The notes: generated by a model from the sequence alone, not told the origin. DNA of 64,000 nt from Amorphoplanes friuliensis DSM 7358 (GCF_000494755.1 NC_022657.1:6052001-6116000); one strand, 5' to 3'; shown: positions 35,537 through 44,847, counted from the first letter of the stretch. A program made the numbers and translations.

Positions 35537-36319
35537 TTACTTCTCCTCGGACTCCGGCGACGCGTCGTCCTGCTGCGGCTGCGGCTGCGGCTGCGGCTCG
35601 GTCACGGCCTCCTGGCGCAGGGCCGGCGTGGGCTCGTCGGCGGTCACCGTGCCGTGCCGGCCGGGGCGGGAGTCCTCGGGGTTCTCCAGCTCGCCGGTGA
35701 CCTGGGGCTGATCGACCCAGAGCGCCCGCAGCTGGCCCTGCATGAACGAGGTGAGCCGGCCGCGGTACTCCCGGTCGAACTGCTCGAGGGCCTCGATCTG
35801 CTCCTGCAGTGCCTCACGCTTGGTGCCGAGGCTGCCCACGACGTCGTCGAACCGCTGCTGCGCCTGCCCGCGCAGGTGCTCGGCGTTGGAATGCGCCTCG
35901 GCGGCGATCGAGTCGGCGCGCGCCTGGGCGTCCGCGACGATCTTGTCGGCGTTGCGCTGGGCGGCCTCGGCGGCGGCACGGGCGTCCCGGGCGTTCTGCT
36001 CGGAGACCGCGCGGGCGTCGAAGAGCACCTTGTCGGCCTCGCGGCGCACGTTGTGGGCGTGGATCTGCGCGTCCCGGGCGATCTGCTCGGCGGCGGCCAG
36101 CGCATCCGTCCGGATCTTGTCGGCCTGCTGGTGCGCGGTGGCGACGTGCTCCTCGGCGGTGCGCTGGGCCATCGTCAGCACCTGGAGCGCCTGGTTGGGC
36201 AGTCCGGCGGGCAGGCCCGGAACGGGTGTGGTGGAGACGAGGGCGTGCTCCGAGGTGGCCCCGTCGGGCGACGTTCCCAGCATCACTTTCACACGGTCCT
36301 TCATCCGGTTGTCAGTCAC
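35537..36319 (-). CDS. DivIVA-like coiled-coil protein
   Basis: A 260-residue protein. NQALQVLTMAQRTAEEHVATA near residue 50 resembles the conserved DivIVA-type start of a coiled coil, and long Ala/Glu/Arg heptads continue to about residue 190. The tail is acidic with a run of QPQP repeats (residues 240-252). Actinobacterial relatives mark poles or organise the cytoskeleton and wall growth. The N-terminal membrane-binding part of true DivIVA is not obvious. It converges with matB (4 bp). It lies 191 bp downstream of the ferredoxin gene, after a compound hairpin. Confidence 0.7.
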   Translation of the reverse strand: MTDNRMKDRVKVMLGTSPDGATSEHALVSTTPVPGLPAGLPNQALQVLTMAQRTAEEHVATAHQQADKIRTDALAAAEQIARDAQIHAHNVRREADKVLFDARAVSEQNARDARAAAEAAQRNADKIVADAQARADSIAAEAHSNAEHLRGQAQQRFDDVVGSLGTKREALQEQIEALEQFDREYRGRLTSFMQGQLRALWVDQPQVTGELENPEDSRPGRHGTVTADEPTPALRQEAVTEPQPQPQPQQDDASPESEEK

Positions 36320-36448
36320 AGGAGACCTCCGTTGGCGGGTTTCACCGCGGCGGCCCTGGCCACGATCCGCGGCATGTTACCAACGGGACGAGCCGATAAG
36401 CGAGGGCCGTTCGGGGACTTCCGAGGCTGATTCGCGGCCTCGTCCGGC

Positions 36449-36506
36449 CGGGCGGATCCGCGCCGAACCGCAGGTCAGAGCCCCTGCGGACGCCCGGATC
36501 CGCCCG
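36449..36506 (-). terminator. Compound hairpin after the ferredoxin gene
   Basis: An 11-bp outer stem CGGGCGGATCC (36449-36459) pairs with 36496-36506. Inside it a 7-bp stem CCGCAGG (36468-36474) pairs with 36483-36489. There is no U tract. The position between the ferredoxin stop and the DivIVA-like gene fits termination of the P450/ferredoxin transcript. Confidence 0.6.
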
Positions 36507-36510
36507 ACCC

Positions 36511-36735
36511 TCAGAGCTCCGGGGCGACGAGGTGGTCGTCGGCGGTGTCGCGGATCGTGATCGCCTCGACCGGGCACGACTCCGCGGCGTCGACCGCGGC
36601 GTCGTCCGGCGGCACCTGCGTCACGACCGGCGCCGCCACCCCGTCGACCAGTGTGAACAGCGCCGGTGCGATCCCGGCGCACATGCCCGAGCCGATGCAG
36701 GTGTCCGCGTCGACGGCCAGGCGCCAGGTCGTCAC
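36511..36735 (-). CDS. 3Fe-4S-type ferredoxin, P450 partner
   Basis: A 74-residue ferredoxin. DADTCIGSGMC shows C-x5-C instead of C-x2-C-x2-C, and the last ligand is in ESCPVEAI, so it binds a single [3Fe-4S] cluster. This is the standard type that passes electrons to actinobacterial P450s. Its GTG overlaps the P450 stop (GTGGTGA at 36732-36738; GTG 36735 is the better start), so it is coupled to the P450 upstream. Confidence 0.92.
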   Translation of the reverse strand: MTTWRLAVDADTCIGSGMCAGIAPALFTLVDGVAAPVVTQVPPDDAAVDAAESCPVEAITIRDTADDHLVAPEL

Positions 36736-37940
36736 CACGTCACCGGCAGGGCCCGCAGGCCCCGGACCAGCAGCCCGGACTTCCACACCAGTTCCTTCTC
36801 CGCGACCGCCAGGTCCAGACCGGGCAGCCGGGTCAGCAGCGTCTCCATCGCCACCTGCAGCTCCATCCGGGCGAGCTGCGCACCCACGCAGTGGTGGACG
36901 CCGTGACCGAAACCGAGGTGCGGATTGGCGCCCCGGGCAAGGTCCAGCTCGTCCGGGTCGGCGAAGACCTCACTGTCACGGTTGGCCGACGACAGGGCGC
37001 TGATCACCGGGTCACCGGCACGGATCAGCACGCCGCCGAGCTCCACGTCCTCCGTGGCGTACCGCGCGAACGCCGAAGCCGCACCCAGGGGCACGTAACG
37101 GAGCAACTCCTCCACGGCGCCGGGTACCAGCTCGGGGCGGGAACGCAGCAGCGCGAGCTGCTCGGGGTGGGTGAGCAGCACGTAGACGAAGTTGGAGATC
37201 TGGGTGACGGTGGTTTCGTGACCGGCGGCGAGCAGACCGGCCGCGAGCTCGACCATCTCCTGCTCGGTCAGCCGGTCGTTGTCGGCGTCGCGGGCCTGCA
37301 CCAGCGCGCCGATCAGGTCGTCGGACGGCTCGTCACGCCGCTGCGCGATCAGCCCCGCCATGTACGCGTGCAGGTTCCCCAGGTACTCCATGATCTGCTC
37401 GGGCGGCAGCGACGTGGTCGACACGATCGCCTCGGACCAGGTGCGGAACAACCCCTGATCGGTGGGCGGTACGCCCAGCAGCCGGCAGATCACGCGTACC
37501 GGGAGCGGGGTGGAGAAGGTCTCCACGAGATCGGCCGGCGGGCCGGACGCGATCATGGTGTCGACGAGCTCGTTCGCGATGCCGGCCGTGGCCGGGCGCA
37601 GCAGCTCGACCCGGCGGGCCGTGAAAGCCTTGGCGACCAGGCGCCGCAGCCGGCTGTGGTCGGGCGGGTCCATCGCGAGGATGCCGGTGCCGACCTGCCG
37701 CGGGGTGGTGCGCGGTTCGTCGCGGCCGACACTCGCGGCGCGGCTGAAACGCGGGTCGCCGAGGACCGTGCGCACGTCCTGGTAGCGGGTGGCGAGCCAG
37801 GCGTCCTCGCCGAAAGGCAGCCGGATGCGGGTCAGCGGTTCCTGCTTGCGCAGCCGCGCGTAGAGCGGATCGAGGTTGAGCCGGTCGGGGTCGCTGAACG
37901 GGTACGACCGCGCCGCGCCGGTCTGTCTGGTGTCTGTCAT
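36732..37940 (-). CDS. Cytochrome P450 (CYP105/107-like)
   Basis: A 402-residue class I P450. The oxygen-activation helix has LLAAGHETTV (AGxET), the ExxR motif lies in EELLRYV, and the haem loop is FGHGVHHCVG with the Cys thiolate. Length and the N-terminus DPLYARLRKQEPLTRI match soluble actinobacterial enzymes. AGGAG lies 8 nt before the ATG. The ferredoxin gene follows and is coupled. The ferredoxin reductase is not in the window. The substrate cannot be deduced; no biosynthetic cluster surrounds it. Confidence 0.94.
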   Translation of the reverse strand: MTDTRQTGAARSYPFSDPDRLNLDPLYARLRKQEPLTRIRLPFGEDAWLATRYQDVRTVLGDPRFSRAASVGRDEPRTTPRQVGTGILAMDPPDHSRLRRLVAKAFTARRVELLRPATAGIANELVDTMIASGPPADLVETFSTPLPVRVICRLLGVPPTDQGLFRTWSEAIVSTTSLPPEQIMEYLGNLHAYMAGLIAQRRDEPSDDLIGALVQARDADNDRLTEQEMVELAAGLLAAGHETTVTQISNFVYVLLTHPEQLALLRSRPELVPGAVEELLRYVPLGAASAFARYATEDVELGGVLIRAGDPVISALSSANRDSEVFADPDELDLARGANPHLGFGHGVHHCVGAQLARMELQVAMETLLTRLPGLDLAVAEKELVWKSGLLVRGLRALPVTW

Positions 37941-37982
37941 CGCCGCACTCCTGCCGGACTCTGAGCAACACAACAGACACGG

Positions 37983-38010
37983 ATAGTAGTGCTCGCGACG
38001 GGCACAGCAA
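37983..38010 (-). promoter_or_regulatory. Candidate promoter of the P450/ferredoxin operon
   Basis: On the minus strand TTGCTG (38005-38010), a 16-bp spacer and TACTAT (37983-37988) form a good -35/-10 pair. The start of transcription would be about 35 nt before the P450 ATG. No operator is evident. Confidence 0.45.
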
Positions 38011-38147
38011 CACCCATTCATCCATAACCATCGAAGAATCATGGCGGCCGCGATCCACCACCCTTGGGCGATTCGCGGGTTTACCCCGCTTTTGCCGGAA
38101 CAATGCCGCTTAGCATGATCCAGTCTGCTTCGAAGCGTGAGGAAACC

Positions 38148-38855
38148 ATGAAGAGTCGTCGCTCGTTGACTGTCGCCATGACAGTCGCAACCGTGTTGGT
38201 GAGTACGGCGGCGACGGCTGACGCCGCCTGGGACCACCCGGTGGCCACCTGGAACATGAACGAGTGGTCCGGCGCCCGGACCATGATGGACAGCAGCGGC
38301 AACGGGCACGACGGCCGCATCGGCAGCGAGGTCCGCACCGGCACGTACGTCAACGGCGCCACCGGCTACCGCTTCGACCGCCTCGAACCCGACACCCCGC
38401 CGACCCACCCCGGCCACCTGGTCACCGTGAGCGACTCCTCCGACCTCGACCCGGGTACGCGCGACTACACCGTGACGATCCGCCTCCGCACCACACACAA
38501 GTTCGGCAACATCATCCAAAAAGGCCAGGCAACGGTCAGCGGCGGCAACTTCAAACTCCAGATCCCCAACGGCATCGTCGAATGCCTCTACCGCGGCTCG
38601 TCGAAGTCCCTCCTGGTACGCACCCCCCGCCGCCTCAACGACGGCAACTGGCACACGGTGAGCTGCACGCGTACAGGCTCAGGCGTCTCCCTGACGGTGG
38701 ACGGCTCAACGGTGGCGCGGCGGTCGGGCTGGACGGGCCGCATCTCCAACTCGTGGCCGGTCACCATCGGCGGCAAGACGAGCTGCGACCAGGTCGACGT
38801 CGGCTGCGACTACTACGCCGGCGACCTCGACTACGTCGAGATCGAAGCCGACTGA
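38148..38855 (+). CDS. Secreted LamG-like (concanavalin-type lectin/glucanase) protein
   Basis: A 235-residue exported protein. Residues 1-26 are a signal peptide ending in ADA. The rest is a single jelly-roll domain of the laminin-G-like/concanavalin fold, seen from WNMNEWSGARTMMDSSGNGHDG at the start, DYTVTIRLRTT, DGNWHTVSCTRTGSGVSLTVDG in the middle and the closing strand YAGDLDYVEIEAD. Two Cys pairs could form disulfides. Such domains bind carbohydrate, but no catalytic partner is attached. GAGG lies before the ATG at 38148. No neighbour suggests the ligand. Confidence 0.78.
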   Translation: MKSRRSLTVAMTVATVLVSTAATADAAWDHPVATWNMNEWSGARTMMDSSGNGHDGRIGSEVRTGTYVNGATGYRFDRLEPDTPPTHPGHLVTVSDSSDLDPGTRDYTVTIRLRTTHKFGNIIQKGQATVSGGNFKLQIPNGIVECLYRGSSKSLLVRTPRRLNDGNWHTVSCTRTGSGVSLTVDGSTVARRSGWTGRISNSWPVTIGGKTSCDQVDVGCDYYAGDLDYVEIEAD

Positions 38856-38931
38856 CCCACCCCGCACGCCGCACGAACGAGGCCCGGCATCGACCGGAAA
38901 GCACGGCCGGTCGATGTGGGAGCCTGTCGCC

Positions 38932-39825
38932 ATGTCGCTCCCGGACTATCAGAAGTTGATGTTGCCTGTCCTGACCGTGGTCGGTGCGGCGGGTGAGGCC
39001 GACGTTGCCGGCATCCGGGAGAAGGTGGCCGGCGAGCTGGGCATCAGCGAGGCCGATCGGGCGCTCACCCATCCTCGCGGGACCCGGATCTTCGACAACC
39101 GGGTGCACTGGGCGGTCACCTACCTGAGCCAGGCGAAACTTCTGACGCGGGTCGGCCGGGGCGTCGTGGCCATCACCGATCGGGGGAAAGTTCTTCTCGA
39201 CGAGCGGCCGGCGACCATTGACCGGAAGCTGCTGACGCGGTTCGAGGAGTTCCGCGGCTTCATGGACCGGGCCCGGCGCAAGGGCGCTGACCCGGAGCCC
39301 ACCACTGCCACCAGCGAGACGCCCAAGGACCGCGTCGAGAGCGCGATCGAGGAGGTCAACGCGGCGCTGGCCGACGATCTGCTTACGCGGATCCGCCAGC
39401 GGGAGCCGCTCTTCTTCGAGCGCCTGGTTCTCGTGCTGCTCAAGGAGATGGGTTACGGCGCTCCCGAACATCTCGGTCGTTCCGGTGACGAAGGTGTCGA
39501 CGGTGTGATCCGTCAAGACGCCCTGGGGCTCGACCTGATCTACGTTCAGGCGAAGCGGTACGCCGAGAATCGCACGGTCGGACGCCCGGACATTCAGGCG
39601 TTCGTCGGTGCTCTGCAGGGACAGCAGGCGGACCGCGGTGTTTTCATCACCACGAGTCGCTTCAGCAACGAGGCGCGCCAGTTCGCCCGCCACGTTGCCG
39701 CTCGTGTCGTTCTGATCGACGGGCTGCAGCTCGGCGATCTGCTGGTCACTCACAACGTCGGGGTCCAGACCGAGGCCTCGTTCCAGCTCAAGCGGCTCGA
39801 CGAGGACTTCTTCGAGAGCCTCTAG
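38932..39825 (+). CDS. Mrr-type restriction endonuclease
   Basis: A 297-residue nuclease. Residues about 5-85 form an Mrr-type winged-helix N-terminus (LPDYQKLMLPVLTVV, HWAVTYLSQAKLLTR). Residues about 150-270 form the Mrr catalytic domain of the PD-(D/E)XK superfamily: SGDEGVDGVIR supplies the Asp and YVQAKRY the QxK pair. Mrr enzymes cut methylated or otherwise foreign DNA. No methyltransferase partner is adjacent, which fits a type IV system. An ATG at 38914 is an alternative start. It overlaps the flavin monooxygenase stop by 4 bp. Confidence 0.88.
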   Translation: MSLPDYQKLMLPVLTVVGAAGEADVAGIREKVAGELGISEADRALTHPRGTRIFDNRVHWAVTYLSQAKLLTRVGRGVVAITDRGKVLLDERPATIDRKLLTRFEEFRGFMDRARRKGADPEPTTATSETPKDRVESAIEEVNAALADDLLTRIRQREPLFFERLVLVLLKEMGYGAPEHLGRSGDEGVDGVIRQDALGLDLIYVQAKRYAENRTVGRPDIQAFVGALQGQQADRGVFITTSRFSNEARQFARHVAARVVLIDGLQLGDLLVTHNVGVQTEASFQLKRLDEDFFESL

Positions 39826-40952
39826 CGCGGGTCCGGGGGTTGCCAGTCGGCGTAGTGGGACATGGTGCGCAGGGCGGTGCGGGGTGGGGTCCAGCGCATC
39901 ACCGCGTTGCGGGTGGCGACGGCCAGGGGGTTGGTGAGTTGCTGGCCGAAGCGGGACATGCGCAGCGCCGCGCGGGCGATGTTCTGGGAGCGGGGGCGGC
40001 GGGTGCGGTCGTAGGCGTCCAGCGCCTCCGAAAGGTCGGCCAACGGATCGCACATCGCGGCCAGCACCACAGCGTCCTCGATCGCCTGGTTGGCGCCCTG
40101 GCCGAGGTTGGGTGTCATCGCGTGTGCGGCGTCGCCGAGGACCACGACCGAGCCTTTCCGGTACGACGGCAGCGGCGTACCGAGGTGACGCAGGTCGACG
40201 CGGATGATCGATGCGGGGTCGGTGGCGTCGAGCAGTGCCGGGATCGGGTCGTGCCAGGCGCCGAAGCGGCGGTGCAGGTCGCCGTCGGCTGAGGGTGCGT
40301 TGGCCGAGGCCCACCAGTAGACGCGGCCGTCGCCGAGCGGGACCATGCCGAATTCTTCGCCGCGCCCCCAGGTGACGGTCGTGACCGCGGTGTGGGGCCA
40401 GGGGCCGGTGGTCACGCCCAGCCAGGCCATGGATCCGCTGGGGACGGGGTCCGGGTGCCCGGGCCAGAGCCGTGAGCGCGTCCGGCTGCCGATGCCGTCC
40501 GCGGCGACCACCAGGTCCGGGTGCCGGACGTCGTGCCCGCGGACGACCACCGTGGGCGGCGGGCCGGGGTCGACGTCGGTCACCTGAGCGTCGTGGATCA
40601 CCGTTTCCGGTGGCAGCGCGTTCAGGAGGATCCGGTGCAGTGTCGCGCGGTGGATGCCGACGGCTGTGGTGCCCAGCTGGCTGCTCATGGACTCGCCCTC
40701 GATGCGGGACAGCCAGCGGCCGTCGCTGGTGCGGGCACCGCCCGGCGTACCGGCCCGGCCCTCCCCGCGGACGGCCGCGCCGACGCCGAGGGCGTCGAGT
40801 CCGCGCAGCCCGTTGGCCATCAGGGTGACGCCGGACCCCTCGGCGCCCGGTGCGGCGCGGCGTTCGAGGACGGTCACCTCCCAGCCTCGCCGGCGCAGGC
40901 CGATGGCTGCGCACAACCCGCCGATGCCCGCACCGATCACCACTGCCCGCAT
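39822..40952 (-). CDS. FAD-dependent monooxygenase (p-hydroxybenzoate hydroxylase type)
   Basis: A 376-residue class A flavoprotein monooxygenase. GAGIGGLCAA is the FAD dinucleotide-binding motif at the N-terminus, the middle DG-type motif lies in LVVAADGIGSRTRS, and GDAAHAMTPNLGQGANQAIED binds the FAD phosphate. These enzymes hydroxylate aromatic or related substrates with NAD(P)H. ATG at 40952 or 40955 is possible; GGGAGG favours the inner one. It is divergent from a TetR gene with twin palindromes between them, so it is probably induced by its substrate through that repressor. Confidence 0.9.
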   Translation of the reverse strand: MRAVVIGAGIGGLCAAIGLRRRGWEVTVLERRAAPGAEGSGVTLMANGLRGLDALGVGAAVRGEGRAGTPGGARTSDGRWLSRIEGESMSSQLGTTAVGIHRATLHRILLNALPPETVIHDAQVTDVDPGPPPTVVVRGHDVRHPDLVVAADGIGSRTRSRLWPGHPDPVPSGSMAWLGVTTGPWPHTAVTTVTWGRGEEFGMVPLGDGRVYWWASANAPSADGDLHRRFGAWHDPIPALLDATDPASIIRVDLRHLGTPLPSYRKGSVVVLGDAAHAMTPNLGQGANQAIEDAVVLAAMCDPLADLSEALDAYDRTRRPRSQNIARAALRMSRFGQQLTNPLAVATRNAVMRWTPPRTALRTMSHYADWQPPDPR

Positions 40953-40965
40953 CATGCCTCCCGGT

Positions 40966-41002
40966 TTCTACAGCTGTAGAAGGTCATACTACAGCCGTAG
41001 AA
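40966..41002. promoter_or_regulatory. Two TetR operators, 21 bp apart
   Basis: TTCTACAGCTGTAGAA (40966-40981) is a perfect 16-bp palindrome. TACTACAGCCGTAGAA (40987-41002) is a second copy with two changes. The centres are 21 bp apart, two turns of the helix. They occupy the whole 60-bp divergent region, so binding would block both genes. Confidence 0.85.
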
Positions 41003-41012
41003 GGGATCAGAG

Positions 41013-41645
41013 TTGACGCGTTTCATCGTCATCACGGACGCCGCCGTCGCGGTTGTCGCCGAGCTGGGCATGCGGGGGCTCACCCACCGCGCGGTGGACT
41101 CCCGCGCGGGCCTGCCGCCCGGCACCACCTCGGCCTACTTCCGCACGCGGAAGGCGCTCATCGAGGCGCTCGTCCAACGGCTGGCCGATCTCGACCGCGC
41201 GGACCTGGAACGAGCCGAGCTGGAGGGCCAGCGCCTGCCCGCCGACCCGGACGCCCTGGCCGCGTCGATCGCCGCCGTCATCGACAGCTGGCTGACCACG
41301 GGCCGCGACCGCACCCTGGCGCGGTACGCCTGCCTGCTCGAAGCGACCCACCACCCCGAGCTGCGGACCATCCTCGGCCACGGTGAGTCGTCACGGGTCC
41401 AGGCCCGCGCGCTGCTCGCCGCCGCCGGGGCGGCCCACCCCGATCAGGCCGGCGATCACTTCGTCGCCTGTGTCGACGGGCTCCTCTTCGACCGCCTCAT
41501 CGGCGCCGGCGCGCTGACCGCACCCACTCCCGGAACCCCGCAGAGCCGCGCCGACCTGGCCACCGCCGTCCGGGCCGTGCTGCGCGGCCTCAGCGAACAG
41601 CCAGGCCCTCCAGCGCCGCCAGGGGATCCGCAGCCGCGGGGATGA
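41013..41645 (+). CDS. TetR-family transcriptional repressor
   Basis: A 210-residue regulator. The N-terminal three helices include the helix-turn-helix GLTHRAVDSRAGLPPGTTSAYF followed by RTRKALIEALV. The first helix is short because translation starts at TTG 41013 with AAGGG upstream. The C-terminal domain (about residues 75-200) binds the effector and forms the dimer. It should repress itself and the flavin monooxygenase through the twin palindromes. Its last 56 bp overlap the convergent LLM oxidoreductase gene. Confidence 0.9.
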   Translation: MTRFIVITDAAVAVVAELGMRGLTHRAVDSRAGLPPGTTSAYFRTRKALIEALVQRLADLDRADLERAELEGQRLPADPDALAASIAAVIDSWLTTGRDRTLARYACLLEATHHPELRTILGHGESSRVQARALLAAAGAAHPDQAGDHFVACVDGLLFDRLIGAGALTAPTPGTPQSRADLATAVRAVLRGLSEQPGPPAPPGDPQPRG

Positions 41646-42477
41646 GTACGGAGGTGGTGACGCCGGCGGCGGCCAGCTCGTCGAGGCGGGTGCGGGCCTG
41701 ACCCGGGGTGCCGACGATCGACAACTGGCGTACCCAGCCGGCGGGGAGGCGGTCGGTGAACTCCTCGCGGGAGGCGCAGCGGGCCCGCAGCGCGGCGAAC
41801 TCGGCCGCGAACGGCAGCGGCGCGAGGTGCGGCGCCCAGTCCGGCTCGCCGATCCAGGCCAGGGCCGGCCGGACCGTCGCCAGCGCGCGGTTCTCGTCCT
41901 CGTCCACGGCGCACGCGTTGTAGGCCACGATCCGGTGGGGCCGCTCGGCGGCGATCCGGTCGAGCGCCCAGCGCACGTATTCGGGTGTCACCGGCTCGGC
42001 GAGCACGGTGCCGTCCGCGACGGCACCGGAGACTTTCAAGGACTTCGGACCGCGTACGCCGGTGAGCACGTCCGGCACGACAGCAGGGCCCGCCTCACCG
42101 CGGAGGTGGTCGCGGAGGGTGCGGACGTAGTCCTCGAGCGCCCGGAGCGGACTGGCGGGCCAGGCCCCGACGCTGCGCATCCAGTCCGGCATGCCGTGGC
42201 CGACGCCGATCGTCACGCGGCCGGGGAAGAGCTCGGCGAGGCTGGTGCACTCCATCGCCGCGAAGGCGACGTTGCGGGCGCCGACGGGGAGGACGCCGAT
42301 GCCGACGTGGATGCTCGTCGTGGCGGCCAGCACAGCCGCCGCCTGGGCGATGCCGCCGCGGAAGCCGAGGTCCTCGACCACCCAGAGCTCGGCGAAGCCG
42401 GCTTCCTCGGCTCTGCGGGCGTACGGGAGGACCTGCTCGGGAGGAAGATCACGCGGGAGCATCACGCCGAGGTTCAT
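41590..42477 (-). CDS. LLM-class flavin-dependent oxidoreductase
   Basis: A 295-residue member of the luciferase-like monooxygenase/F420 reductase superfamily with a TIM-barrel pattern. AFAELWVVEDLGF, GVGHGMPDWMRSVGAWPASPL and VSGAVADGTVLAEP are characteristic; many mycobacterial-type members of this layout use F420. Only cofactor class, not substrate, can be read. ATG 42477 is chosen over an in-frame GTG at 42483. It is divergent from the GGDEF-EAL gene and overlaps the TetR tail. Confidence 0.85.
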   Translation of the reverse strand: MNLGVMLPRDLPPEQVLPYARRAEEAGFAELWVVEDLGFRGGIAQAAAVLAATTSIHVGIGVLPVGARNVAFAAMECTSLAELFPGRVTIGVGHGMPDWMRSVGAWPASPLRALEDYVRTLRDHLRGEAGPAVVPDVLTGVRGPKSLKVSGAVADGTVLAEPVTPEYVRWALDRIAAERPHRIVAYNACAVDEDENRALATVRPALAWIGEPDWAPHLAPLPFAAEFAALRARCASREEFTDRLPAGWVRQLSIVGTPGQARTRLDELAAAGVTTSVLIPAAADPLAALEGLAVR

Positions 42478-42548
42478 GGGCACAATCTGCCAGAAGAAGC
42501 GCGGGGTTTTGTCTCCGATCCTCGCGGCCGCGTCCGACTGTTGGGCTC

Positions 42549-44801
42549 GTGCAGCCCTGGACCCGGACCGACGCCACCGTCGCGCAATATCACGCGCGGC
42601 AGGTGCGGCTCGATCTGTGGATCATCGCCGCGCTGACCGCGATGGGTGCCATCCGGATCCAGGTGGCCTGGGAGCCGCAGTACCGGTGGGCCCTGGTGCC
42701 GCTCGGGCTCGCTTTTGTGGCTCTGGGCGTCGGTGCGAACCTGCCGCTGGCCCGCCTGCTGGCCCGGCCGGCCGTCCAGCGGTTCCTGCCCGCCGGGTAC
42801 GCAGCCGCCCTGGTATTCCTCTTCGCCTTCACCGTGGTCGACAGCGAGGCGCTGGCGATCTATCCGGCCGGGGCGATGGTGATCGTCATGGCGGCGTCCG
42901 CGCTGTTCCGGCCGCGGACCATCCTCGGTCTGGGGCTCCTGGGGCTGGCGGGGTACTTCGGCCTGGCCGCCGTCGTGGCGCAGCCGAGCACGGTGCTGGT
43001 GGTGTCGCTGTCGATGATCCTGTCGGTGGTCGTCGGGCTGTGTGTGCTGACCGCGCACAACCGGGGACTGCAGGACACACAGCGGACCGCCGCCGAGCGC
43101 CGGACCGAGGCGTTGCTGGAGAACGGCTCCGACGCGGTGCTCGCGGTGGCCGACGGGCACATCCGCTTCGCCAGCTCGTCGACCGGGCGCATCCTGGGCC
43201 ACGACGCCGGGAGTTTCACCGTCGGCACGCTGATGGACATGACCCACCCCGACGACGTCGCCGAGGCCACCCGCTGGGTTCAGGAACTGCGGGCGGCCGC
43301 ACCGGGCCACACGTCGCGCCGCGAGTCCCGCTGCCGGCACGCCGACGGCCGGTGGATCACCGTCGAGGTGATCGGCACCAACCGCGTGCACGACCCGGAC
43401 CTCGGTGTCATCGTGCTGACCATCCGCGACGTCAGCGCGCAGAAGGCCCTCGAGGGTGAGCTCACCCGGCAGGCGTTCGAGGACTCGCTGACCGGGCTGC
43501 CCAACCGGGCGCTGCTCGGCGACCGGATGAACCACGCGGTCGCCCGCAACCTGCGCAACGGCGGCCGGGTCGAGCTGCTGCTGGTCGACCTGGACGACTT
43601 CAAGAAGGTCAACGACACCCTCGGCCACGCGGCCGGTGACGAGCTGATCCGCGTGATCGCCACGCGGATGGGCGCCTGCATCCGGCCGTCGGACACCCTG
43701 GCCCGGCTCGGTGGTGACGAGTTCGCCCTCCTCGTCGAGGGCCTCGACGACCTCGAACTGGCCACGCTCGCCGAACGGATCCTCGAGGTCGTCCGTCTTC
43801 CCGTACGCGTGGGGAACCGCGATCTGGTCACCACCGCGAGCATCGGCATCGCCTCGGCGAAGGTCACCGGCACGGTGGCCGAGACCGAGACCCACGAGCT
43901 GCTCCGCGACGCCGACCTGGCCATGTACGCCGCCAAGACCGCCGGCCGCGACCGCTACGTGATCTTCGACGAGTCGATGTACGCGGACGCCCTCCAGGAG
44001 GCCGAGGCGCGCCTGAGCCTCGAACAGGCGCTCGCCGACAACGAGTTCGTCGTCTTCTACCAGCCGATCGTGGACCTGCCGTCCGGTGACCTCATCGGCG
44101 TCGAGGCCCTGGTCCGCCGGCTGCACCCCGAGCTGGGACTGCTCGGCCCGGACACGTTCATCCCGCTGGCGGAGAAGACCGGCCTGATCGTGCCGCTCGG
44201 TCAGTGGATCCTGACGACGGCGTGCACCCAGGCCGCCGCGTGGCACCGCGACGTGCCCGGCGCGGAACGGCTGCGGGTCAGCATCAACCTGTCGGCCCGC
44301 CAGTTCCAGGACACCGACCTCGTCCAGGACGTGGCCGAGGCGCTGCGCACGTCGGGCATCGAGGCGTCCCGGGTGGTCCTGGAGATCACCGAGTCGCTGC
44401 TGATGCAGGACACCGACGCGACGATCAGCACGCTGCGGCGGCTGCGTGAGCTCGGCGTCCAGATCGCGATCGACGACTTCGGCACCGGGTACTCGTCCCT
44501 GTCCTACCTGCGGCGGTTCCCGATCGACATCCTGAAGATCGACAAGGCCTTCATCGACGGCATCGCGACCGACCCCGACGACGCGACGCTGGCCGAGGCG
44601 GTCGTGCATCTGGGCCAGGCACTGCGCCTGCAGACGGTAGCCGAGGGCATCGAGAACGCCGACCAGCACACCCTGCTGAGCGACCTCGGCTGCACGTACG
44701 GCCAGGGTTTCCTCTTCGCCCGCCCGGCGGCCTCCGCCGAGATCGAAGCCCTGTTGCGCCACCCGGCCGACGCCGCGGTCAACTGGTGGCCCAGCAATTG
44801 A
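42549..44801 (+). CDS. Membrane GGDEF-EAL protein with PAS domain (cyclic-di-GMP turnover)
   Basis: A 750-residue protein. Residues 1-180 hold about five membrane helices, residues about 185-300 a PAS domain, residues about 315-475 a GGDEF domain with intact GGDEF near residue 388, and residues about 490-740 an EAL domain with EAL near 519. The DDFGTGYSSLSYLRRFPID and KIDKAF motifs show the metal-binding residues of the phosphodiesterase are present. Both activities could be live. It likely couples an internal or membrane signal to cyclic-di-GMP. GTG start. Confidence 0.95.
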   Translation: MQPWTRTDATVAQYHARQVRLDLWIIAALTAMGAIRIQVAWEPQYRWALVPLGLAFVALGVGANLPLARLLARPAVQRFLPAGYAAALVFLFAFTVVDSEALAIYPAGAMVIVMAASALFRPRTILGLGLLGLAGYFGLAAVVAQPSTVLVVSLSMILSVVVGLCVLTAHNRGLQDTQRTAAERRTEALLENGSDAVLAVADGHIRFASSSTGRILGHDAGSFTVGTLMDMTHPDDVAEATRWVQELRAAAPGHTSRRESRCRHADGRWITVEVIGTNRVHDPDLGVIVLTIRDVSAQKALEGELTRQAFEDSLTGLPNRALLGDRMNHAVARNLRNGGRVELLLVDLDDFKKVNDTLGHAAGDELIRVIATRMGACIRPSDTLARLGGDEFALLVEGLDDLELATLAERILEVVRLPVRVGNRDLVTTASIGIASAKVTGTVAETETHELLRDADLAMYAAKTAGRDRYVIFDESMYADALQEAEARLSLEQALADNEFVVFYQPIVDLPSGDLIGVEALVRRLHPELGLLGPDTFIPLAEKTGLIVPLGQWILTTACTQAAAWHRDVPGAERLRVSINLSARQFQDTDLVQDVAEALRTSGIEASRVVLEITESLLMQDTDATISTLRRLRELGVQIAIDDFGTGYSSLSYLRRFPIDILKIDKAFIDGIATDPDDATLAEAVVHLGQALRLQTVAEGIENADQHTLLSDLGCTYGQGFLFARPAASAEIEALLRHPADAAVNWWPSN

Positions 44802-44847
44802 CCCCGGCGGATAGGGTGGCCGCTCATTCGCCACACGGGGGTCCACC

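Noticed and set aside
36737..36786. Longer ferredoxin N-terminus
   Set aside because: Coupling to the P450 stop and the family length favour the GTG at 36735.
37941..38654. N-terminal extension of the P450
   Set aside because: The P450 starts at ATG 37940 after AGGAG; the extension is antisense to the LamG-like gene.
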